This document shows, in pieces, positions 23,221 through 35,753 of a stretch of DNA of 64,000 nt; the stretch's first letter is position 1, and each line of letters opens with the position of its first letter. Origin of the DNA: Mucidula mucida (lineage: Eukaryota; Basidiomycota; Agaricomycetes; Agaricales; Physalacriaceae); contig JADNYV010000062.1 in assembly GCA_015501055.1 (NCBI GenBank), positions 1-64,000 of the forward strand, given 5' to 3'. A program made the position numbers and the translations under genes. The notes below the pieces were generated by a model that saw only the letters and a program-made list of their open reading frames with translations, was not told where the DNA came from and did no database searches.

Positions 23221-23990
23221 GGGCACCGGACACTGCTGACTCCCACGGCAAGAGCTCCCCAGGTATGCCCTCGCCAAGTCGCCGAGACTTGAGAGAAGAC
23301 GCGAGATACTCTTTGACTGCGAACCAGGACGCGGTCCCACCCGTTTCTCGAAGTATGGTACCAGTATGTCCAAGCCATAAGCCGCGAACACCGTGGTCCT
23401 GGATGGTAGTCTTGATAATGGCGAAAGGACCGGGTAGTCGCTTTCTATAGACCTCTACTTCTGCTCTTGACCCGTTTGAAATGAGGGTAGATAAATGTGC
23501 ACGTGGAAATGAGTTGGGAGCGATCGCTGCTTGAACAATCTTCTTAATCGGTTTGAGAGTGGTATGTATGGAGGGTATGTGCGCGCTCGTTAGTCCTGTA
23601 ACCGAACCCTCTGATGTGACGTTGACTTGTCACTTTTATACGGTCGGTAAAGAGACTACGCCAGAGTAAGCATTTGCGCTTGAAGTCAACCTTAGGCTAG
23701 GTCGAATGGATAGTCAAAGACTTCCGAGAACATCCCGGCGAGCTTGATTGATGTCCAGTCAAAAATTCGGATGCGAACAAATGGCTTACACTACCGAATG
23801 CGACATCTTTCAAGGCCTCGCGGGCAGTGACGATGGCAGCATCGTCCTCGATGCCTTTCGAGCCACTCGAATGCATTTGTCGTCGTCGTCGGCGTCGAGT
23901 GTTAAGGAGAGGACATGGCGGGTGAAGAGAAACCAAAGAGAAACGCGTATTAGCGGCAGCGGCCCCGGCTGACATGCGGTCACCATGTTT
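23221..23990 (-). pseudogene. Truncated ornithine carrier pseudogene
   Basis: Two blocks match the intact carrier gene: 23221-23592 (as 13290-13660) and 23640-23990 (as 14085-14400, including exon 1, its start and the GAC-type run). The central part, about 430 bp, is replaced by some 45 unrelated bases, and the last 265 bp of the gene are missing, cut off by cassette M1. No functional carrier can result. It sits head-to-head with the 843-residue gene at 24106, as the true carrier does with copy 1. Confidence 0.85.
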
Positions 23991-24105
23991 TCGAATCCTG
24001 CCGAAGCCACTCCTGTTATTTTACAGCATCATGTTCGTGTTCTTCAACGTTCTGGCAAGTTGAAGTACAAGATACTCATGTCCGTAGTCCTAAACTCACA
24101 CAGTC

Positions 24106-27049
24106 ATGTCTGTTCAAAGTTCAAGCTTCCTGTACCAGTATCTTTCGGGTATCGACACTCCAACTAGTGTAAAATCGGCTTTGGATTCTCCATCTTTGCA
24201 CCCGTATTGCCCAGACGACGAAGTGCGAGAGTGAGTCTGATTGTAAAGTTTTTTTCGCCTAGTACTTACCTAAAATGAATTATAGGCTTCTATATTGTCT
24301 TAGGGATACAAGTTCGATTCCACACGCTGACGCGTCGTACACGTATCAGAGAGGCCCGAGTATCTCTTTCAAATACAATGTAGACCTAGGCGACCGCCTG
24401 AATTTGAGCGCCGAGAGGCTTGATGTCATCAACAAACTTTTCGTCTACCACTTGCCCAATCTGGCGGTAAGTTTATCCTCTGCTTTCCGTCTCTCATGTC
24501 GAACCTAATACCAATTAGGGTGTGGCAACGCGTGATGACATCCCTGGCTCTTCGCGACTGGAACTTAAAGTTCTGGGTCGTGAAATCCGGAATGCCTACA
24601 AATCTGGCGCAGGACTACGTCACCCATGCTACGACTTCTATCCAGTAGAATGCTCTGGAGCACCTTTAGCTGCACTTATTCACCGCAGCTATGTAATCTC
24701 ATTTTCAACAAACGACGTTGAAGAGGCTATTGGGTATCATGCTGGATCCGGCGACTTTATCAACGCTGACAACCCAATGACTCCGACTTTAGATTGGTAT
24801 CCTGCCTATGATTTACTCCTCCAGAATGCTTGGTACGAGGAGCTCCACAAGACAAACATTAGCATACGGTAAGAGCGTTGACATCAAACCCTTTGCCAAT
24901 GAGTTTCACCGTTCCTAGTTTTCGTCCGCGCTGGTCTCTGTACCCTACAACTGGTACTCCAGCCACTCTCGAATGTCCCGTTATCATTCCCGACGTCGTC
25001 TTATCTGTACAGATTCCTCTCTCCGGTGCGCGCCTACGTGCCGCGCGCCAGTATCATCCCGCATGGGTATTCTCCAAGGATGAGTCGGAGATTCTCGAAA
25101 TTCCTTTACTTATAGCGGTATACAACAAAGCGCATCCGCATTGGAAGGGTACACGCGGAATCGACGGCCGCCACAAAGAACACCTTATGGCCTGTATGAC
25201 CGCCGCACTTCCTGTGCACGCCGTCCTGGGTCTCAAGACGCCTTTGGTTGGCCTTCTTTTCGATCGATATTATGTTTATCCCTTCATTGGTATGATGGAA
25301 GAGCACTCTGGACAGATAGTTGTGGGTTCTTCCTCCGAGTCTCGATACTGCGTATCTGATATTCATTTTGACTAGCCAACCATGCACAATGTTGTACTCA
25401 ACGCCTCTCAACCGGATTGGACCTTAGATCTATTGGAGGAGGGTTTACATGTCATGCACATATACGACATGATTTCGAAACTCCGTGTTAGCGCACACAA
25501 TGTGGAGCATGAGCTTGCTAGTCAAGCGCAAGACACGACGTTACGGCCACTCAACTGGCGTAGGAAGACCGCTGTTCCATTGAAGAGGCGTCGCGCGATT
25601 GATATCTCGCGCCCCGCGTGGGTCGTCGAGGACAGAGTGATGGAGTACGTTATCATTATCCCGCAAAGCATATTTTTGACCTTTGTTCACTTAGTTTCCT
25701 CACCTCAATGGAATCTCCAGATACTATCAAGAGCTGGCTACGAGCAGCCCAAGTTATTCTCCGCCCAAGCCAAGAAATTTCTGATTTACCGGTGCCTGTC
25801 AAAGAATGGCTGCATGCATTTGAGGCGCGCGCGCGATTTGGAGATGCCCATGTTTCAGTAAGTTTCTTGTGTCTCGGGGGACACTGCGGGCTCATGTTTC
25901 ACGTAAAGGCCGTCGTCGAGGAAGCGAAAGAGAGACTGTTGCAGAACGTTTATGAGCCCATCATTCCCATGGTACTCCCCTCGTACCTGAAACTACCGAG
26001 TTCGATCCCAGACCCGCCAACAGACATCGAATCACCCTTGATGTTCGCCCTATTTTGTTCCCAAAATTTATGTGCACAGGCCAGGCATCTGTCTAGCATG
26101 CGCGTTGAGGGGTCCACAAATCACTGGGCCGTCCTGTACAATTCCTTATTCTCCCGAGCATGGAGAGCTCGGAATGAGATAGGGATGTCACTCTTGTAAG
26201 TTATCCTTCCTCAACACCTTTTCGCAATCGCCTATCTTCCTCAGTTATCATCCACAGTGGAATGTTCATCGTACTCTCCTTGAAGCGGGCCCAAAGGTCC
26301 ATTTCCCTCCGGGAACAGATGAAATACGGCCAAACTGTGCATTCCTCATCTGTCTCCCTGACAAGCAAGTCATCTTGCGCAAGCGTAAAGACTCAGCTTT
26401 GAGGCATCTGCTACCCGACTTTACGGTTACGACTGACTACTCCGACAAAACCGGCGTCAAGAAAGTTTCATTACCGGTATTGGTGGTCGAATATGTGGCG
26501 ATACCCAATGATCCCAACGAGAGGTTTAAACACCTCGCGCATCTATCGATAGCGCTCAGATCCGCGCTCGCTCTATGGGAGCTTCATCATGTCAATGCGC
26601 CTGTAATCGGCTTACTCATCGACCGCCACCTGGTCACTGTGGTAATGGCATACATGGACGAAGCAAAGCAGGTACGTTCAGATACACTAGACGAGAGCTT
26701 CGCCACTGACTTCATATTGCAGTGCATAATCCACGAGGTATCGGACTACGTCTTCGACGTTCGTGAGCCATATGATGCTTTCAAACTTGTTGGATTCGTG
26801 AAGGCTGTTAACTCACTAGACTTCGGATCTCGGGTATTCGAGCTCATAGACGCACATGCGGAGGAAGCACTTGAAGCGCTGTTTCGAGAAGATTATCAAA
26901 CGTGGAAGGAAGCTGACATGCCCAGGGATGATGTTTTGGGGCATACACGTACGGAGGTCGATATACCATACAGTAAAATCGAGGGAATCGCAGGTTGGGT
27001 TGCTGGAGTTCTTTCAGGCGATTCAGAACAACCAGACGAGTATCTGTAG
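24106..27049 (+). CDS. Duplex degenerate PD-(D/E)XK-like family, copy 2 (intact)
   Basis: Nine exons: 24106-24230, 24286-24466, 24519-24868, 24919-25321, 25376-25644, 25695-25857, 25909-26195, 26245-26671, 26723-27049. All introns are GT...AG and all phases close, giving 843 residues. I do not recognise a named family. Each half looks like the PD-(D/E)XK-type region found in many basidiomycete proteins. Half 1 has IIPDVV (about residue 243) and IPLLIAVYNK (about 290); half 2 has LLPDFTV (about 650) and LPVLVVEYVA (about 675), then a helix and PVIGLLIDRHLVTVVMAYMDE. Half 1 has lost the acidic residue and half 2 the lysine, so both are probably catalytically dead. A role in binding or regulation is only a guess. 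The C-terminus contains AHAEEALEALFREDYQTWKE. Confidence 0.7.
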
Positions 27050-27241
27050 GGACGCCACAGTGTTATACATCCATACTTTGAACGATCCAAACTTTCGTAT
27101 CAACTGTTGATTCGATGATGCGCTATAGTTTCCATCGCGCCCTTGAAGAAGCCGTCAAATGCGATGCTATCGATGCTACACTCGTAATTAGGTGTGTAAG
27201 TATATCAAGTCGTGTATAGTAACTACCACACAATATTTATC

Positions 27242-29793
27242 TCAGACGTTCGATATACTGTCGCTCAATTTCCTTGGGGTGTTACCGGTTGCAGTATGCG
27301 CTTCTAAGGCCTCTTCCGCGCTCTTGTCCGTACCCGTCGCCTCGTGTACACTGCCCGTCTCTGAGCCTGTCCGCGATGGCTCTGTGCCTGTCCCAGGCGT
27401 CTCCGCTTCCTCGTCTGGATATAGTGGACTGTGAGATGGATCTAGCTGTGCCTCTGGGTCAAAGCCGTAAGACTCCGGCGACTGGGGAATGCAAGGGCCA
27501 TCGAAGGCTGTTGGCTCAAACCATGCGGGGAATTGGTCATGAGGGTGGGACGGTGATGCCAGCGCTAGATGAGTGTCTGATGTTGGCCATCTGCAGAACG
27601 AACACCACCCGTGACGACAAACCCTGGTATGTAGGTGGCTGTCGAAGAATGACCTGTCGGAGTCTCCAAAAGAGACTTCATGATGGCGGGCAGGCTAAAC
27701 GAGTATCCACTTGATGGCGACTTGTTCTGCATGGCACTGACTAATTTATCCCATTCAACTGGTAATGTCACTGACATTGGTAAAGGCTGGAGCAACTGCA
27801 AGACTTGTGTCAGCGAGCTCGCGTACCAGAAGATTTGCAAGTCCGCCAGTGATGACGCTCTCAGTGCCTTTATAAGATCGCGAAGTTCCTTCCCAATTAG
27901 TTTCTGGAATGCCAACAGGACGGGTGGATCCGAGACTATAGTCGCTAAGTGCTCGCGTACATAGTCATACAAATGTTTGAAGATTTGTTTGTACAGTTCT
28001 TGGCCTTCTTTGGATCCGCGGCTCGCTATGAAGTACCGTATGATGTCGGGAAAATACGCCAAAGTACGCAATGAAAGGCGGGGAATATTATGAGCCAGTA
28101 GGAAATCCCGTCCGGGCACTTCGTACTCGTCAAGTGTGTTTATAATGACCACATCATTCTGGAGCAGTTGTCTCAGGATGTCTAGAAGTATTCGGCCCAA
28201 GTCCACATACATTTGAGAGTGCGGGTTGGCCACTTCGTGTGAAAAAACCCTCGAATCTGCGTCTATTTGATCCAGAACTGCCGCCATGTGAGCGGAAAAT
28301 ACAACATGAACGGCGGAGGGAAGTGTGTATTCAAGACGTTAGTCGTGGTGTCTCATGGAAACACCATTCCCGTTGCTCGGTGACCTAAGTGAGCACCGAT
28401 GACGCGAGCACAGTGCTCCAAACCTATAGAACCTTTGATTCCGGTAAGGTAGAGCAAGGTGGCTTGCGTAAACTCTCCGCTGCAGCTGCTAGAATGTATG
28501 GAACAGGTTGCCCATTCTTCGAAAGCGGCCAATATACAGGTCGGCACAGTCCGATTGATTCGAACGCGCCGTTCATCCTCTAATGCATGCTGGTGAAGGA
28601 AATCTTCCCCTTTCACATTTATTACCGCTCCCACCAGACGAGCATTTCCTATGCAACTTTTAGAGACCGTTGCCACTGCGCGACGAGCCACTTCTGGGTC
28701 ATGGTGGCTGAGGTTAAAGATTCGCAATGATTGCTCGTCGTGCCTCTTAATTGCCTTGGTGAGGATGTGATAAGCGAGGAGGGGCATTGCAGGGGATTCA
28801 ATCCTCTCAAGGGCCCATGGCAGGCCAGAGGAAAGATAAGGGGGTGCGCCTGGCCCCTCGAGGACTGTGGCGTCACACTGGTCATTCTGGGATGTCCATG
28901 CATAATCAAAAGACGACCAAGACGAAATTGATGCTACAAGCGGCGGATGAGGATATTCTTCCCGTTCCATGAGATTGCTTCTGCGACGGAATATTTTGTA
29001 GTCAATGATTTTGCCAATAGTACGCAACCCAAGATTCCAGGCTTTGATCAAAAGCCATGACTGTGGATATTTCCACGGACATTGCGAGGGCATTGGATCA
29101 AAGGAGCGTCGAAGAGTGACGTAGATATATTGAATGAACGGCGCGATAGTGGTGGCGATGAGGAAAATGCCAACGAATGAGGCGATGATGAGAACGGGGA
29201 TACCGACCAACTTGTCGAGGTTCCACGTAAAGTACACCAGTCCAACGAAGAAGAGAACGACAGCGATTTCGAGAAAGATAGAAATAGATGCAATTGTCGC
29301 TGGAACACCATATGAAGCTAATCCTTCACGGCGCATTTGACGAATACTGAAAGCCTTCAGCGAGTCCAGATTGTTCGTCAGTGGATAGAGTCGAACACAC
29401 TGCTTGCACAATATGCCTACGAGTGCCGCGGTCAGCGCTAGTGAAAGACTGGAAAACCATAGAGCGTTGACGTGACGAGCAGTGACATAGTCTATAGGGG
29501 AATCTGCTTCCGCGGGAGGAATTGTTGTGAAGAAGGGGGTAAACCCAGGGTTGATGACCTGGATCTGCTGTGATATCTGCAGCAGAACGCGGACGGTATC
29601 GTCCGGCGCCTTCAGCTGCAGCCATGCAAATGACGCCGCCACAAAGGCGGTCACGACAGCAGAGAAGAGACCAGCCTGGTATTATTACCAATTCAATCAC
29701 CAACTTGTTCATACAACACACCACTCACGAACACGAGCAAAGTATCAATCTCTTCTGTCCATTTCCCGCAAGTCTGTTTGTCGTACTCCGTAG
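27242..29793 (-). CDS. DUF6535-type membrane protein, 5' exon unresolved
   Basis: Member of the DUF6535 family of basidiomycete membrane proteins, function unknown. The first exon I can place starts at 29793 with EYDKQTCGKWTEEIDTLLVF, then splices to AGLFSAVVTAFVAASF, the family hallmark. Transmembrane segments: AGLFSAVVTAFVAASFAWL, LWFSSLSLALTAALVGILC, SISIFLEIAVVLFFVGLVYF and LVGIPVLIIASFVGIFLIA. A long helical soluble region follows. A phase-1 intron (donor TTAG|GTCACC near 28385, acceptor before VLDQIDADSRV) links it to 28280-27680. A last intron (donor near 27660, acceptor CATCAG) opens a Pro/Glu/Ser/Thr-rich acidic tail ending RKLSDSISNV. The true start lies upstream of 29793. The gene ends about 190 bp from the end of the convergent 843-residue gene. 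Confidence 0.7.
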
Positions 29794-31378
29794 CTCAATA
29801 AGCCGCCCACAAGCCTCCTCCTGGTTGGGCCCACTGAATGTGTTCAACATATCCTGATTTAAACGATCATGTTTGGGCTATCAGAATCGCAAATTAGAGT
29901 CGGATATGTCGTGGTTCTCAACACAAGTTACCTTCAATAAGGGTTCGGTCTCGTCGCCTGTCTTGCCAATAGAGAAGGGAGAAAAAAAATTTGGCATCTG
30001 GGGTCAAGAACGCAGAGGTGAGGAGGAGCTGTAAGTGCGGACAGTGCGGACACTGGCAGTATGGACAGAGTAGCATGCTTTTCTTATCTGAACAGCCCAA
30101 ACTTGAGGCGACGCAAGTGACAAGATACACGGTTCCTCGCTTAATTCTCCTTACCGGACCAGCCCTAAGGACGCGCACATGTGATGACCCAAATTGGAAT
30201 CCTGGACCCAAGCGTGCTTCTTTAGCGTGTCGGGCACTCGCAGCAGATCGTTGGATATCCAGCGCTCGACTCGATCCACCAGTGCTTGTGTTGGATTATC
30301 AACTGCATCGTGCACTCGCCACCGGTCGTCCCGACCCCAGCGGACTCCACCGGTACCATCACCACCGACACGCCACCATTCCCGCCGTAGATTTGTCATG
30401 CCTCCGACTGATATTTACAGTACTTACCTCTAGGTATAGCAGCATTCAGTACAGCCAGTAAGTTCCAATTTGCGGGTTTCCGCACCTTCACAGTCCCGTC
30501 AAGTTCCCAACGTGTTGCTTCTCAATTAGTGCTCAACTCAATCCACCAGTGCTCGACATGATGCATGATCCTCAAGCTCTCGATATATTACTCAGCTATC
30601 TTCCCACATCACAGAAATCCTGCACCGCATGTACGGGGGTTTATATGCCCCCGGATGACTTGTACGTACTTACAAGGCCAAGCTGGCCCCCATACTTAAC
30701 AACGAGCGTTCAATCATCACCATCCATGAACTCGTCGCGCCTCAGAGCGTCCACATTCTATGGGTAGTCTCAAACCGACCACTCAACATCGGCTTTTGAG
30801 AACATAAGGACATCACAGCACGATCTGAGCGCTCATCAACATGAGGCGGCTTAAAGGGGTGAGTGACCTCAATGTCAGGCTCAGGCTCAGCTGAAAGTAG
30901 CGCCCGGCACTGACATCTTCGCCCAATTCAATACCCTCCAGAACTTTTCCATTCGAGCCATGGAACTAGGTGGAGGATGACATCGGCGGCTGGGTCTTTG
31001 CGCGGTGACACGCGCAGCATTGATACAATTGTAGCAGTCGATCGACATGTCAACTTGCGGTTCTCCGTGAGCGATAAGCGCCGAGCCCTTGGATCACGTC
31101 GGTCATACTTGCATCCGGTTTGCTGTGTTTTGGGAACATCGTGTGCAGTGAGGCGCTTAGAACAGACGACCCAAGTTCGAACAGATATCAACTAGGCCCA
31201 GAATAGGTGGAGATGGGACGACGTAGCGCGCTAACCATCTTTCGTCGAATGGTTGCGCAGCCAACACCAAACAAGAACCAGAGTACGCCAACGAAATCTA
31301 TGAACAAATTTAGCGCCTCCGGCTTGCAATTAGGAAGTGTAGACTCAGCCTAATGCGCAAGGTCGAAAGCTTCGCAGA
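29794..31378. other. Intergenic without a supported gene
   Basis: Short frames only. A plus-strand frame at 30549-30767 (MLDMMHDPQALDILLSYLP) and a minus-strand frame at 31191-30928 have no recognisable domain. A minus-strand stretch near 31290-31205 (FVGVLWFLFGVGCATIRRKM) is hydrophobic and has weak counterparts at 36480-36600 and 40320-40400, always next to hairpin motifs. Confidence 0.35.
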
Positions 31379-31594
31379 TAGTTGGTTTCCACACCGCGCG
31401 ACGAACAGCAGACTACAGATACAATACAAGTAAGAGCAAGGAAAATAGCGTAGAGGATAAGTATGGATACGAAATAAGAATATCTGCTTCAACACCGTGC
31501 GAACAGTGACTACAGACAAGAGCAAAGGAAACTAGCGTAAAGTAGGAAAAATGAACAGTCTGCTTCAACACCGCGCGAACAATGGACTACAGAC
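31379..31594. repeat. Hairpin-like motifs, three units (cassette M2)
   Basis: Units near 31379-31420 (degenerate, with a 3-base insertion), 31479-31517 (one base lost in GTGACTACAGA) and 31559-31594. They lie 3' of the family pseudogene at 31721. Confidence 0.7.
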
Positions 31595-31720
31595 AGAAAA
31601 GTAGGATATAAGGGATACGAAGTGGAACTGTAGAGTAGAAGGTAAGAGCATCGTAACAAACGAGTCGAAAAGCAGAACTATATAGCAGGAGGGTATATCA
31701 GGTGAGAACCTACGAGCAAT

Positions 31721-32490
31721 CTAAAAGCTATTTGAAGTCGGGTATCGGGAGGTACTTTCTTGACCTTGGCGTAGACCAAGGAGGCGCACAGGCGGCGTGT
31801 ATGACTTGAGCCGCTCCTCTCTTGTCTTCAATGGGCGGCTAGGTGTCGCTGGTGCGATATTTTCTTTATCATGCGCGCGTCGGCTGGAGGTATGCTTCCT
31901 GCCACGCCATTTACCACTCGGTCTCAAAGTCCCAGGAGCGCTCTGGAGAGGTGCAAACGATCTGGAGTCAGCCTTGGGTTTTCTCTTTGTGGGTGTTGGT
32001 GGCGTAAGAGAAATAGTCGGTGTAGGAAGGAGAATCTGAGTCAACTTCAGCAGGAGCATCGGCAGCCTCAGGATTTCGTACCTCGACTGCCATTGAGATC
32101 GGTTCAACGAATTCAACGACTGTAACCTTAGTGGCAGCGGCCACTGCAGTGCGCAAGACAGCAGTCTGCGGCTCCTCAGGTATAGCGACGAGCCCTTGAG
32201 CTGCGCAGAGGAGCGAAAGCTCAAGCAGGTCAAGGGGCACATGCTGCGGTAGTGTGAAGAGCGCCGCACCCGTATTGAAGGCCTGAGGCTGGTATGTATA
32301 AGAATCATCCTGGAGTGTAGTAGGCGCGGGCTGCGTGTGTCAGAACCGACGAAGTCAATTAAAGGGGCCAGCTCACTATGCGTAACTCTTCGGTGTCTTC
32401 GACAAACCCTTCACTGGTTGATCTGCTGGATTTCCCGAGAAACCAGGCGATGTAGCGAGAGAGTGTGGAAATGGAGGCGGTAGCAGGCAT
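31721..32490 (-). pseudogene. KEN-box hypothetical family, copy M2 (frameshifted)
   Basis: Very similar to copy M1 through exon 1 and the first half of exon 2 (MPATASISTLSRYIAWFLG, HVPLDLLELSLLCAAQGLVAI). Near 32040 two bases are missing relative to M1, just after DAPAEVD, so the frame moves and ends early. The old downstream frame is still open (PTPTISLTPPTPTKRKPK, GTLRPSGKWRGRK, AHDKENI), so the lesion is recent. Confidence 0.75.
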
Positions 32491-32590
32491 GGTGGAGGTG
32501 AGAAGGCAAGAAGGAAGTGACGCTTCCTGCGTTCCTGCCCCAGTATAAGAAGCAGTCTGCTTGACTCCTATCGCTGAGATCTTAGACATG

Positions 32591-33601
32591 TTCGTCTGGC
32601 CTCTGCTGATATGTCGATCAGTCTAATCATCAGGCTGAGGTCCATCCTACCCCAGAGAACAACCTGAGGTCCAAGTCGACGAGATGGCATGGCTCAGCAG
32701 GATGTCGACGAAGAACGTGCATTGCTTCCCAGAATATCAATACCATCGTCGAAACTCGAAGGTGATTCGTGGCTCAAGCCCGTGATTGACGTGATAGAGA
32801 TGTTCCGCCGATGCCTCGAGAGGAAATCATTGGCATAAACTGACCAAAGACTCTCAAGCAGCGCTGTTATAAGTGCAAACAATTTGGGCCCTCCGCGCTC
32901 TGTGCGAATCTAGTGAACGCAGAGTGTGAGTTCTCGAAAGGAACAAGATTGACTTGCACCCACTGACCGTCTTATAACAGCGTCGGTCTCTTCAGCGCAG
33001 GGAGAGGTTGAGATGGTCTGCTACAAAATATGTCCGTCTACGGCCGGTCATGTACTTAATCTCTGCCCGACGACCCTTGGCGCGCGTGATGTATAAAGAG
33101 TAGCACACGAAGAAGTAGTCCTTCGTTCTCGACCCAGTTTAAACATTTGGGCCTATGCGAGAATCCGGTAGTCTGCGATAATGCCAGCCATACTATATCA
33201 TTATTAGTAACAAGGTACACCTCAGAACGTACTTGGATCTCCAGTAGAGTTCTGATGTGTTCATTCCTAGCGTAGCTCTCAAGAATACTTGTACCTTTCA
33301 CCTCAATTTCTGAATTGTAACTCGCGAATTCGGGTTCTCTCAGCAATCGAAAGGCGGCGCGAGTGCGTTAATTGGAGCGAAACCAAAAGGCGTGGCAATG
33401 TCTCTACTTTCTCTCGCCGTCATGCTGCAAAGATGGTCGGTACAGCCGCCATTGGCAAAGAACAGAGCGGTAGCTCACATGTAAATTCTGACGCAAGGCC
33501 AACATAACGGGATCACACTATGAAAACATTGACAGAACCTCAATTCACAGCCAATAACATGTATAGTACAATAACAGGCATCGATAACTCACAGGTCCAT
33601 A
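32591..33601. other. Upstream block of cassette M2 and intergenic
   Basis: About 32590-33165 is similar to the upstream block of M1. The remainder to 33600 is anonymous; a minus frame at 33346-33056 (96 codons) shows no domain. Confidence 0.4.
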
Positions 33602-34734
33602 TCACCTACTCGTCCACCTCCATCTTCTCACCATCATCACCTGGGACGATGGGACCCGCTGTCGCAAAGGTGAAGGAGAAGCAGCCGACGACGCCACTAG
33701 TGTACGCTGCTGCGGACTAGGTTTCGATGGCGATGTAGGCGAAATGGGCGCCTTGGCTTTCGAGCGGGCAGGATTGAAATGATTGCACTTGGGACATCTA
33801 TACTCTACACACAGTTTCAGTAATAACGCAATGAGGTATGAGAATCGACACGTACGTATAGTCTCCCACTCGCTCTCCTTCACGAGCCCATTATGTCCAA
33901 AGCACTCCTCGCAAATAAGCGCATAGCGTGCCGTGTCGTCCGTGTCGCCCACTACCACATCAGCGAAGCGATCAAACCACGTCTTCCGTTGTGGTTGCGG
34001 CGATACAGCGAACTGTATCGGCACAGGCGGCGGTGAACGCTGAGGTGGCGCATTTCCTTGAGGCTGCTTCGATAGCGGTGCCACTCTCGGGGTGGTCAAA
34101 GGCGTTTGAACCCCTCCGGGCATGGTCGCTGGTTTCCGCGGTGGTGTCTGCGCTGCCTGCTCGTCGTAGCGCTGCATCAGCTCCCGCGTCTCGTACCAAT
34201 TCGTCTTTTTCTTGATCTCATCCACCTTTGCGCGCTGCTCCTTCATGAGCTTCTGCAGTGTTTTTTCTACAAAAATGAAGTCCAGGAATTTGGGATTGAA
34301 CTCAGTAAAACGCACCTTCAGCATCGCCCCTTCTCGTGTACCACACGCCTACCACGCGCCGCATCAGCAAGATCCTGTCACACGTAAATAATTGGGCCAG
34401 TGCAGCGACGACAATACGCACAATATGGGTCCGCCAATAACACCGCCTGCCCGTCCGGCCTTTCCTCCTAAATTCACTGGCAACGCCCCAACGTACCACA
34501 GCGTCACATACACCACCCACGCCACCAGTGCGTACAGCGTAACCAGTGCGCTCGCTCGCGACTCTCTCCTGCGTATTTCTCCCAGTCTCAGCCGCCGGTT
34601 CTCAATATTCATAGCGAGCGCAGCGAGAATTGTTTCATAGTCTTCATCTTTGTTCTAAAACAGCAACTTTTAGATGAAAGAAGTAGTATATAAAAGCAAC
34701 ATACATTCCGAAACCATCCAAAGAGAGAAACCAT
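33602..34734 (-). CDS. LNP1: Lunapark-family ER junction protein
   Basis: Lunapark (Lnp1) homologue, an endoplasmic-reticulum membrane protein that stabilises three-way tubule junctions. Five exons join in phase. Exon 1 is only MVSLFGWFRN (34734-34705); exon 2 starts NKDEDYETILAALAMNIENR, a typical Lunapark opening. Two membrane segments follow: ALVTLYALVAWVVYVTLWYV and a second after the next intron around GGVIGGPILILLMRRVVGVW. Next comes a coiled coil (KTLQKLMKEQRAKVDEIKKK), a Pro-rich linker, and the C4 zinc ribbon: CEECFGHNGL and, after an intron, YRCPKCNHFNPAR. Both Cys pairs are intact. About 312 residues, ending in a Ser/Pro-rich tail. Single copy here. Confidence 0.9.
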
Positions 34735-35017
34735 ATCGGAAATGGCCAGGCAAGCTGGCGAGTTTGAGAAGACGATGACCGTGCAAGAGAAAGGGATTAA
34801 ACGCCCCAGGGTAACGTGTCCAGAGTCATGTCCGCGAACGATCACGTGTAAAAAACACGAAGAATCATCGCGTTCGTGGTTACAGTAGGATATTGGTACA
34901 CTCTATGTAGACAGGAAGTATGTAAATTAGGTCTCAAAGTTCATCATACACGCAAATACGAACAGCACCGACTAAATAAAAAGTGAATCAATAACCGAGC
35001 TGTGAACCTGGAAGAGC

Positions 35018-35753
35018 TTAAAACATACAGCGCGCAGGACTATCTGGGGGCGTAACAGGACCAGGAGAGGAAGGCGACGTATCGCTCATCGTCGTCGAAA
35101 TCTTGAGCTTCCGGTGATTCAGCTTTCTCCGAACCACGCGCCGCCTGGCATCGTAACGCGAACAATCAGAGCTCGATTCCTGGTCTTGCATGCGCGGACG
35201 CTTCAGAGCCCTGTACGTAGTTTCTGGTTGGATGACGGGAAGGTCTCGTGGCACAAAGTGAGCCGATGCTACAGGCTAATAAGTCAAGTGCTCTGTCGTG
35301 GCTGAAGACGTACAACGCACCGGAATTCTTCGTCATCGCAGAGATAATCATCAACCTATACTCCGCCCTCGAAGCCGGCTCAGGCGAGCCCACACGGGAA
35401 CCATCTTCTCCCGAATCATACCCTTCATACGTGGGCACCCTCCGCGGTTGTGTAGCCTTTCTCCTCCTGCTTGAACGAGTGGCGTTGCTCTTCCGCTTGA
35501 AGACACAGCGTTTCTGAGTGCGATTAAGAGCGACATAATGGACCCAAGTCATTTCGGCACCTAGCACCCCATTAGACGCCGTTGAAGCCACACAAGAAAC
35601 TATGAAAAACGCACCTCGATCAACATCGGGCCCGACCGTGGAATCAGTCTCTTGGCTCGTCGAACGGCTCAGAGGATCGTCACTGGACATCGAGGTAGGG
35701 CTCGTCGACGTCCAGTCCGAGGTGGTAGTATCAGTAGACGAGTGCGAGGACAT
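35018..35753 (-). CDS. Ser/Thr-rich hypothetical protein
   Basis: Not recognised. Start at MSSHSSTDTTTSDWTSTSPT (35753); an upstream in-frame Met at 35840 is less likely. Exon 1 ends at DVDRG; after an intron with GTGCGT donor the frame continues AEMTWVHYVALNRTQKRCVF and a basic run SSRRRKATQPRR, then YDSGEDGSRVGSPEP. A second intron (acceptor CCTGTAG) leads to SAHFVPRDLPVIQPETTYRA, basic KRPRM and RRRVVRRKLNHRK clusters, and a Pro/Ser end. The two basic clusters could be nuclear localisation signals. No fold is evident. It is divergent from Lunapark by a gap of about 280 bp. Confidence 0.5.

Noticed and set aside
29918..30461. Overlapping frames on both strands as genes
   Set aside because: Low-complexity overlapping frames with no shared domain, splice logic or duplicate copy to support them.
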